From NCBI GenBank assembly GCA_034436045.1, contig DAOTVZ010000101.1, positions 1 through 8,086 of the forward strand: a stretch of DNA of 8,086 bases. Direction: 5' to 3'. A model generated the notes under the pieces. The model searched no databases. It had not been told where the DNA came from and saw only the letters and a list, made by a program, of their open reading frames with translations. The position numbers were made by a program, and so were the translations under genes. Positions 1 to 8,086 of this stretch are shown here, piece by piece. The stretch comes from H111-94 sp034436045. Its GTDB lineage: Bacteria; Chloroflexota; Ktedonobacteria; Ktedonobacterales; Ktedonobacteraceae. Each line of letters begins with the position of its first letter. The first letter of the stretch is position 1.

Positions 1-149
1 CTCAGGGCTTGACCAACAAAGAGATCGGTCAGCAAGTCTTCTGGAGCGAGGTGCAAGTCAAACGCAAGATGCAGGATATTTATCGCAAGTTGAATGTCAC
101 CGACCGGGCGCAGGCCGTCGCCGAAGCCATCCGCCATAGCCTGATCTAA
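1..149 (+). CDS. LuxR-family transcriptional regulator, C-terminal HTH (5' truncated)
   Basis: This is the last 48 codons of a gene entering from the left edge (reading frame from position 3, stop TAA at 147-149). The translation begins QGLTNKEIGQQVFWSEVQVK and continues to IYRKLNVTDRAQAVAEAIRH. This is the GerE/LuxR helix-turn-helix layout: a 'GLTNKEI' scaffold turn, a recognition helix around SEVQVKRKMQDIYRKL, and a closing helix with the usual DRAQAVAEA. Such domains bind promoter DNA as dimers, typically as the output of a NarL-type response regulator or a large ATP-binding LuxR (MalT/LAL) protein. The N-terminal part is outside the window, so which architecture it has cannot be decided. 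The Trp in 'FWSEVQVK', where a small residue is more usual, is a minor oddity. The domain identity is secure; its target is unknown. Confidence 0.88.
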   Translation, partial: QGLTNKEIGQQVFWSEVQVKRKMQDIYRKLNVTDRAQAVAEAIRHSLI

Positions 150-200
150 CCTTAAGAACATGTAAAGAAAAGTACCGTAAGGAATCGGGCTGCCATTTTT

Positions 201-215
201 TGGCGTAAACCGCCA
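201..215. repeat. Short inverted repeat downstream of the luxR-type gene
   Basis: TGGCG (201-205) and CGCCA (211-215) form a 5-bp stem with a 5-nt loop, preceded by a run of six T. No T tract follows on the plus strand, so it is at best a weak terminator of the upstream gene. It could also be an operator half-site pair for the next gene. Nothing else recognisable was seen in the 150-346 spacer. Confidence 0.2.
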
Positions 216-346
216 TATCTGGAATAGAGTGGTACGAGTAAATAGTTCTAGCACGTAGAATGAGGTTGCCTCTCGCTACAGGCAGGGGGATTGTGTGAGT
301 CGATGGTTTAGACTTACCTACTATCATTCATCGTATCAATCTAATC

Positions 347-355
347 GAGAAGAGG
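347..355 (+). promoter_or_regulatory. Ribosome binding site fixing the start at 364
   Basis: GAGAAGAGG lies 8 nt upstream of the ATG at 364. It favours this start over the in-frame GTG at 295. The 23 codons between them (MSRWFRLTYYHSS...) have no resemblance to the enzyme family's N-terminus. Confidence 0.6.
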
Positions 356-363
356 TTTCAGTC

Positions 364-759
364 ATGGCTGTTATTCCTGACAAGTTCAAGGATTTACTTC
401 AATCAAAGGCGCTGGCTCATGTAGCCACCATTGGGCCGCATGGCGAGCCACAAAGCAATCCCGTCTGGTTTGGCTGGGATGGGGAGCATATTCTGTTTAG
501 CCAGACAAAAAAACGTCAGAAATATCGCAATCTTCTGCGCAATCCATACATCGCACTTTCTATTGTAGACCCCAACAATCCCTACCGCTACCTTGAAGTG
601 CGCGGCAAGGTGATACGCATTGATGAAGACCCCAACCTGAACTTCATCAATGCGATGGCCAAGAAATATCTGAACCAGGATGTCTACCCCTGGCACCAAC
701 CCGGTGACGAGCGCGTCGTTATCGTTGTTGAGCCAGAACACATTACCACAATGGGCTAA
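364..759 (+). CDS. PPOX-class F420-dependent oxidoreductase-like protein
   Basis: A 131-residue protein with the pattern of the pyridoxamine-5'-phosphate-oxidase-like split beta-barrel superfamily, in the small single-domain group that usually binds F420 (FDOR-B, related to mycobacterial Rv1155/Rv2074). Visible landmarks are the N-terminal helix (residues 5-15, PDKFKDLLQSK), the first strands AHVATIGPHGEPQSNPVWF (18-36), the cofactor-phosphate region KKRQKYRNLLRNP (49-61), the strand ALSIVDP (64-70), the YLEVRGKV strand (77-83) and the C-terminal VVIVVEPEHITTMG. The length is typical and the fold appears complete. Members reduce small substrates such as quinones or tetrapyrroles using F420H2, while some bind FMN or heme instead; the substrate here cannot be read from sequence. 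It is separated by 214 bp from the regulator upstream and 262 bp from the next gene, so it is probably monocistronic. Family assignment is firm and the choice of F420 over FMN is inferred. Confidence 0.87.
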   Translation: MAVIPDKFKDLLQSKALAHVATIGPHGEPQSNPVWFGWDGEHILFSQTKKRQKYRNLLRNPYIALSIVDPNNPYRYLEVRGKVIRIDEDPNLNFINAMAKKYLNQDVYPWHQPGDERVVIVVEPEHITTMG

Positions 760-781
760 AGCCAGATAGTACCCATAAGCA

Positions 782-868
782 GCGCGACATGGCAAGCGTG
801 CGGCATTGTTCCTACCATGATACTTGTCATCATAGCATGGGCAATATCGCGCGCATGCCATATCTCGT
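782..868. repeat. 87-nt imperfect stem-loop in the intergenic spacer
   Basis: Positions 790-808 pair with 842-860: 15 Watson-Crick pairs, 2 potential G-U pairs and 2 mismatches out of 19. An inner stem (815-822 with 833-840, 7 of 8) closes a 10-nt loop at 823-832. The outer flank continues to pair intermittently (789:861, 787:863, 786:864, 784:866, 783:867). A 6-nt bulge (809-814) faces a single base (841). There is no T tract on either side, so it is not a standard intrinsic terminator. It lies just upstream of the promoter at 890-917. It could be a structured RNA at the end of the preceding transcript, a MITE or REP-like dispersed element, or a protein-binding site. Only a genome-wide copy search would separate these. 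Confidence 0.6.
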
Positions 869-889
869 GCCTGCCCAGCCTCACGGTAT

Positions 890-917
890 TTGCCAACCCA
901 AACAAACCTCATTTAAT
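890..917 (+). promoter_or_regulatory. Predicted sigma70-type promoter for the membrane protein / MFS unit
   Basis: The -35 box TTGCCA (890-895, 5 of 6 to consensus) and the -10 box TTTAAT (912-917, 5 of 6) are separated by 16 bp. Transcription would start near 924, giving a leader of about 98 nt before the ATG at 1022. No other promoter of similar quality was noticed in this spacer. Confidence 0.45.
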
Positions 918-1021
918 GCATGTTTAAGCAGAAGAGAGCATACTTGGATGTGTTTCCCTCAATGGGGAACTATGAAGGCTACCTTTTACCAGAGACACTT
1001 CGGAAGGAAACACCTATTGCA

Positions 1022-1522
1022 ATGTCACAACTTTTAAATACTCTCAATCTCAATGGAGCACATATTCATCTCTTACTTAACCATGTTCCCATCCTGGGCG
1101 CATTTTTCCTCACTGCGTTGTTTATCGTAGCGCTGCTCTTCCGCAACACCTTTCTGCAAAAGGTTTGCCTGTGGGGGCTGGTTTTCATCGCACTCTCGAC
1201 CGCCGTCGTTTACTGGACAGGCGGGCGCGCCGTCCCATACTTACAGGGTGTACCCGACGTTTCCCAATCGGCGCTGCTGGCACACGAGCAGGCCGCGAAG
1301 ATCGCGCTGGTGATGATGTTCTTTACAGGCATTACCGCGCTGGGTGGGGCGCTCTACTATAGTTTCCGTCCCAAAATTTCGCGTCTCATGCTCACAACGG
1401 TGATGATTATTCTGCTTGTGAACTGTGTCGTCTTTACCTACGTTGGTTTTCTCGGAGGCCAGATAACTCATCCAGAAATTCGTGCCCCACAGACCGCGCC
1501 AGCCGTTATAAAGAAACACTAG
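1022..1522 (+). CDS. Four-helix integral membrane protein with conserved His residues (DUF2231-like)
   Basis: A 166-residue membrane protein with four predicted transmembrane helices at about residues 20-40, 48-66, 92-113 and 122-144, and a hydrophilic loop between helices 2 and 3. Conserved-looking features are the N-terminal HIHLLLNHVP (His14, His16, His21), TGG in helix 2, LAHEQAA before helix 3 (His88, Glu89) and a C-terminal GGQITHPEIR (His150). This resembles the small DUF2231-type/uncharacterised four-helix proteins that may bind heme through their histidines; heme binding is inference, since no CxxCH motif is present. The start was chosen at 1022 because GGAAGGAAA (1002-1010) lies 11 nt upstream. 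The open frame extends to 920, but its extra 34 residues are hydrophilic and unlike a membrane-protein start. The MFS gene begins 40 nt after the stop, so the two are probably cotranscribed. The exact family name is uncertain. Confidence 0.75.
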   Translation: MSQLLNTLNLNGAHIHLLLNHVPILGAFFLTALFIVALLFRNTFLQKVCLWGLVFIALSTAVVYWTGGRAVPYLQGVPDVSQSALLAHEQAAKIALVMMFFTGITALGGALYYSFRPKISRLMLTTVMIILLVNCVVFTYVGFLGGQITHPEIRAPQTAPAVIKKH

Positions 1523-1530
1523 TGTTTTTT
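1514..1530 (+). terminator. Possible weak terminator or palindrome at the gene end
   Basis: AAACACTAGTGTTT (1514-1527) is a perfect 14-bp palindrome followed by three more T. It overlaps the stop codon of the membrane-protein gene. As RNA it can form only a short A/U-rich stem with a CUAG loop, so termination would be weak. It may only attenuate transcription into the MFS gene 40 nt downstream. Confidence 0.25.
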
Positions 1531-1562
1531 AAGCGGTACAAATCAAATAAGGAACGGGTCTC

Positions 1563-2798
1563 TTGAAACAAGCACGTCTACAGATCGGTCTGGCATTCAT
1601 CGGCTTCGTTGTTATCGGCATCAGTGGAGGGGCCAATGGCGTCCTCTTGCCCAGCCTGAGTAGCTACTATCGGGTCGATAACACGGTAATAGGGCTGATT
1701 TTCATTACCTCTTCGGTCGGCTACTTTCTTTCAGCTTTTACCAGTAGCCTGCTGCTGGAGAAATTGGGCCAGCGTATGTTTCTCACGATGGGCACGCTGG
1801 CCTTTCTGCTCGGCACGCTGATCTTCACGCTCGAACCCCCTTTTATCGTCATTCTGGCGACACGTTTCCTGATCGGCTTCGGGATCGCCATCATTGAAAC
1901 GGGCCTGAACGCCTTTATCGTGGAGTTTCGCAGCACCAGTATGATGAACTCGCTACATGCCTTCTTTGGTGTGGGATCGCTCATCGGCCCGGTAGTCGCC
2001 GCCGCCATGCTCAGCGTCTGGCAATGGAACAGCGTTTATATTCTGCTCAGCCTGATCTGCCTGCTACTGCTCGTCGGTTTTTTCACTATTTTCATTCCCC
2101 GGCCTGCTACACTTAGCAGTAGTAAGAAGCCTAAAAAAAGCGAGACTTCGCAGGCTCAGTCGCAACAGAATATTTTGATTGCCGCGCTCAAGCTGCCTGT
2201 TGTGTGGCTGGCCGCCCTGTTTCTACTCCTTTACACCGGCGCAGAAGTCAGCCTGGGCAACTGGAGCTACAGCTTTTTGACTGAGGGACAACACCTGCCA
2301 GACCTGTTCTCCAGTACGGTCGTTAGTGGTTTCTGGCTCGGTCTGACAATGGGACGTTTCGTCTTGAGTGCGTTATCCGAGCGCTTTGGCTTGAGTCCGG
2401 TGAGATTGATCTATCTTTGCATTGGCGGCGTAGTGCTGAGTTCGCTGGCGATCTGGTTCGTGCCACTCAGCGCACCAACTGCGGTCAGTTTCTGTTTGCT
2501 TGGCCTGTGTCTCGGCCCCATCTATCCCACTACCATCGCGCTGGTACCCAGGCTGGTTTCCGACCGTCTCATCGCCAGCGCTATCGGCTTCCTGGTGAGT
2601 CTAAGCACGGTTGGTATCGGACTCTTACCCTGGCTGGCGGGTACACTGATTCAACTAGCGGGTTTCTGGTCTCTCTTACCTTATATTATTGGGCTATGTG
2701 GACTGATGCTTCTGTTCTGGTGGGCAACATTTCGCCGCAGTTCGCCAGCACAGCCGAAGGCGGCGAAGGCCGATGGGACAGCCAGTCTGCCTCTATAG
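1563..2798 (+). CDS. MFS transporter, fucose-permease (FHS)-like
   Basis: A 411-residue polytopic protein with twelve predicted helices in two halves. They are joined by a hydrophilic loop at about residues 180-204 that is rich in Ser, Lys and Gln. The loop after helix 2 has the motif-A-like LLLEKLGQRMFL (63-74), repeated in the second half as GRFVLSALSERFGLS (264-278). LHAFFGVGSLIGP (131-143) and YTGAEVSLGNWSYSFLT (224-240) are characteristic of the fucose permease-like branch of the major facilitator superfamily. These are inner-membrane, usually proton-coupled carriers of sugars or other small solutes; the substrate cannot be deduced. The start is TTG at 1563, preceded by AAGGAA (1549-1554). 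No better ATG matches the family N-terminus. It follows the four-helix membrane gene by 40 nt. Its last 113 bp, encoding the end of helix 12 and a polar tail, are also read on the opposite strand by the convergent gene. Confidence 0.9.
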   Translation: MKQARLQIGLAFIGFVVIGISGGANGVLLPSLSSYYRVDNTVIGLIFITSSVGYFLSAFTSSLLLEKLGQRMFLTMGTLAFLLGTLIFTLEPPFIVILATRFLIGFGIAIIETGLNAFIVEFRSTSMMNSLHAFFGVGSLIGPVVAAAMLSVWQWNSVYILLSLICLLLLVGFFTIFIPRPATLSSSKKPKKSETSQAQSQQNILIAALKLPVVWLAALFLLLYTGAEVSLGNWSYSFLTEGQHLPDLFSSTVVSGFWLGLTMGRFVLSALSERFGLSPVRLIYLCIGGVVLSSLAIWFVPLSAPTAVSFCLLGLCLGPIYPTTIALVPRLVSDRLIASAIGFLVSLSTVGIGLLPWLAGTLIQLAGFWSLLPYIIGLCGLMLLFWWATFRRSSPAQPKAAKADGTASLPL

Positions 2799-3330
2799 TG
2801 AGCTGCCGAGGCGACACGCGCTGCAAGCAACCGGCAGGCTGTGGGCCGCGAGCGCGTAAAATAGCCTGCCATTCAGGCTCCAACACGGCCTGAATGGCAG
2901 GATCATAACTGCTGAGCGCGGCCAGGTGATCAAGTGCGTGGGCCAGCACCTCTGCCGGGGCAAGCTGTTCCGGCGCACGGTGATGCTGACCATGCCGCAT
3001 CCTGATCGCGCCTATCGGCTCAAAGCAGACCTGCGGAGGCGCACCTGCTGTACTCCATGTATTCTGTGGTAACACCACGAGGTAGGTGAGGATAATCTGA
3101 TCGCAGGCCGCATTATAGCGCCAGGACGTGGAATGCACAATCGTGCGCTGCATATCGATAGCGTCACCAAAGGTTGCCGTGAGGTGATGAATAATCACCT
3201 CATTGGGATGGCACGTCGACTGATGGTGGATCATCCAGGGCTGATACTCCTGGGTATAATACTCGCGCAGCAGCACCGGTTGTTGCGCGATAAGTGTAAT
3301 TGGGAATATCTCATAGAGAATATGCGTCAT
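2686..3330 (-). CDS. Conserved hypothetical protein, C-terminus antisense to the MFS gene
   Basis: A 214-residue cytoplasmic-looking protein with no signal peptide or membrane helix. The middle contains IVHSTSWRYNAACDQIILTY followed by LVVLP. A later stretch reads VLAHALDHLAALSSYDPAIQ and continues AVLEPEWQAILRARGP. From memory, this order (HSTSWR...LTY..VLP, then a HAL.HLA...DP....L...W helix pair) recurs in uncharacterised actinobacterial and Chloroflexota proteins, so I regard the gene as real; no function is known to me. Codon use along the minus frame looks coding. The start at 3330 was chosen because the family-like sequence begins there (MTHILYEIFPITL). A GAAGGGG motif lies 13 nt upstream, which is a long spacing. 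About 40 residues after the W...L helix look non-conserved and run antisense through the end of the transporter, as if an earlier stop had been lost. It probably shares a transcript with the small ORF at 3444-3581. Confidence 0.68.
   Translation of the reverse strand: MTHILYEIFPITLIAQQPVLLREYYTQEYQPWMIHHQSTCHPNEVIIHHLTATFGDAIDMQRTIVHSTSWRYNAACDQIILTYLVVLPQNTWSTAGAPPQVCFEPIGAIRMRHGQHHRAPEQLAPAEVLAHALDHLAALSSYDPAIQAVLEPEWQAILRARGPQPAGCLQRVSPRQLTIEADWLSHRPSPPSAVLANCGEMLPTRTEASVHIAQ
2865..2901. repeat. Perfect 14-bp inverted repeat, hairpin between convergent genes
   Basis: The arms CCTGCCATTCAGGC (2865-2878) and GCCTGAATGGCAGG (2888-2901) are exact reverse complements with a 9-nt loop. It lies 66 nt beyond the MFS stop on the plus strand and inside the convergent minus-strand gene, where it encodes part of DPAIQAVLEPEWQAI. 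On the minus strand it is followed by CTATTTTA, a poor T tract, and on the plus strand by no T tract. The position suits a terminator for the MFS transcript, but the coding overlap is unusual. Confidence 0.7.
3180..3202. repeat. 9-bp inverted repeat inside the hypothetical gene
   Basis: TGAGGTGAT (3180-3188) and ATCACCTCA (3194-3202) are exact reverse complements around a 5-nt loop. They encode the EVIIHHL stretch of the minus-strand protein. This may be chance, given the repeated His/Ile codons, or an mRNA hairpin. Confidence 0.35.
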
Positions 3331-3443
3331 CTTCGTTTCTTTTCCCCTTCTTGCAACAGGCACAACGACACTATGGCTCATGAACAACGAAAAACATCAA
3401 CGGCAGAGACAGCGCAATGGTACAATTGGTAGGTCAGGCAAGC

Positions 3444-3581
3444 TTAGTGAAGGGGACAACAGCTCAGATGGTATGTGGAGGAACAGCAGAGGAGATGACA
3501 ATGATTACTTTGTAGATAGATGATTCCGTCATCAAATGGCCCTGCTTCAGCAAGTGGCGCTGCTAATGAATTTTGCCTCAT
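3444..3581 (-). CDS. Small Cys/His-rich ORF (45 aa) with its own promoter
   Basis: A 45-codon ORF that I do not recognise. The N-terminal part (residues 1-26: MRQNSLAAPLAEAGPFDDGI then IYLQSN) is acidic to neutral. The C-terminal 19 residues, HCHLLCCSSTYHLSCCPLH (27-45), carry five Cys (28, 32, 33, 41, 42) and four His (27, 29, 38, 45). Expression signals line up: a TTGACA/TACAAT promoter with a 17-bp spacer just upstream, a predicted start of transcription near 3609, AGGAG at 3591-3595, a 9-nt spacing, then ATG at 3579-3581. The longer open frame to 3644 starts at a TTG that is part of the -35 box, so it is not a credible start. The layout (leader-like half, Cys/Ser/Thr-rich tail) could be a RiPP precursor, a metal-binding microprotein or an uncoded leader region. 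No modification enzyme is visible nearby. The conserved hypothetical gene starts 113 nt downstream on the same strand. Confidence 0.4.
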   Translation of the reverse strand: MRQNSLAAPLAEAGPFDDGIIYLQSNHCHLLCCSSTYHLSCCPLH

Positions 3582-3615
3582 AAACACATACTCCTGATAC
3601 TCTTTGTTAGAAAGC

Positions 3616-3644
3616 ATTGTAACCATTGTAGGTATCTCTGTCAA
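3616..3644 (-). promoter_or_regulatory. Near-consensus sigma70-type promoter, minus strand
   Basis: Read on the minus strand, TTGACA (3639-3644, 6 of 6) and TACAAT (3616-3621, 5 of 6) are separated by exactly 17 bp. This is the best promoter match in the window. Transcription would begin near 3609 and run through the small ORF into the hypothetical gene at 3330. It is back to back with the aconitase promoter region. Confidence 0.65.
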
Positions 3645-3713
3645 TAGCCAGGACGAGCAATGTGCGTTTACCCGACGGGAATGCCCGGTGTGCTTATCCT
3701 TAACCCGTTGTTA

Positions 3714-3719
3714 TATAAT
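3714..3719 (+). promoter_or_regulatory. Candidate -10 box for the aconitase gene
   Basis: A perfect TATAAT in an AT-rich patch, 88 nt before the aconitase ATG. The hexamers 16 to 18 bp upstream do not resemble TTGACA, so the promoter may need an activator or use a different sigma factor. Nothing else recognisable was found in 3645-3806 apart from the ribosome binding site AAGGAC (3793-3798). Confidence 0.35.
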
Positions 3720-3806
3720 AGTAGAGGAGCAACCATAGCTGATCCATAGAGCATCCTTCGCGATGACTACCACTCCTGCATTACTACGCAAAAAGGACTG
3801 TGTTAT

Positions 3807-8086
<4,280 letters not shown>

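Noticed and set aside
295..363. Upstream in-frame GTG start for the oxidoreductase
   Set aside because: No ribosome binding site matches it and the 23 extra residues do not fit the family; GAGAAGAGG points to 364.
403..912. Long minus-strand ORF (169 aa)
   Set aside because: It lies opposite the clear oxidoreductase gene, and its protein is not family-like.
920..1021. N-terminal extension of the membrane protein
   Set aside because: The 34 added residues are polar and lack a ribosome binding site; GGAAGGAAA supports the start at 1022.
2417..2893. Plus-strand 158-aa ORF overlapping the MFS 3' end
   Set aside because: It is out of frame with the transporter and has no domain-like sequence.
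3133..3432. Plus-strand ORF of 99 aa
   Set aside because: It is antisense to the conserved hypothetical gene, with no ribosome binding site or family-like sequence.
3676..3687. CGGG-AATG-CCCG mini hairpin upstream of the aconitase
   Set aside because: A four-base-pair stem is too short to support an operator or terminator call.

Overview
The window looks like chromosomal DNA of a moderately GC-rich bacterium. The mix of a LuxR-type regulator end, an F420-type split beta-barrel enzyme, long spacers and mixed SD/TTG starts would suit a Chloroflexota (Ktedonobacteria-like) or actinobacterial host. This taxonomic guess rests on gene flavour only; no rRNA or other marker is present.

Layout. Positions 1-149 are the 3' end of a LuxR-family DNA-binding protein. 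Positions 364-759 encode a small PPOX/F420-class flavin or deazaflavin oxidoreductase. A spacer (760-1021) holds a large imperfect stem-loop and a good promoter. It is followed by an apparent two-gene unit: a four-helix His-containing membrane protein (1022-1522) and a 12-helix MFS transporter of fucose-permease type (1563-2798). On the minus strand, a conserved hypothetical protein (2686-3330) runs into the transporter tail, with a 113-bp antisense overlap. Upstream of it lies a 45-codon Cys/His-rich small ORF (3444-3581) with a near-consensus promoter and a Shine-Dalgarno. From 3807 to the window end runs aconitase (AcnA/IRP type), missing only its last residues.

The most striking element is a 517-residue intein (5388-6938) in the aconitase. 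It is inserted immediately before the third [4Fe-4S] ligand cysteine, in GFGCTT^CIGNSGP. It has intact splicing blocks (Cys1, TxxH, terminal His-Asn, Cys+1) and two LAGLIDADG motifs with both acidic residues. The ligand cysteine is itself the +1 splicing nucleophile, so the enzyme cannot complete its cluster-binding motif in the normal context until the intein leaves. The N-extein Cys at -3 and intein Cys1 form a CxxC across the splice junction, which invites a redox-controlled splicing hypothesis for a TCA-cycle Fe-S enzyme. The intein uses the rare Ile codon ATA 10 times in 517 codons, whereas I find none in the 909 visible extein codons; this points to separate ancestry.

I see no tRNA, rRNA, CRISPR array or transposase in the window.
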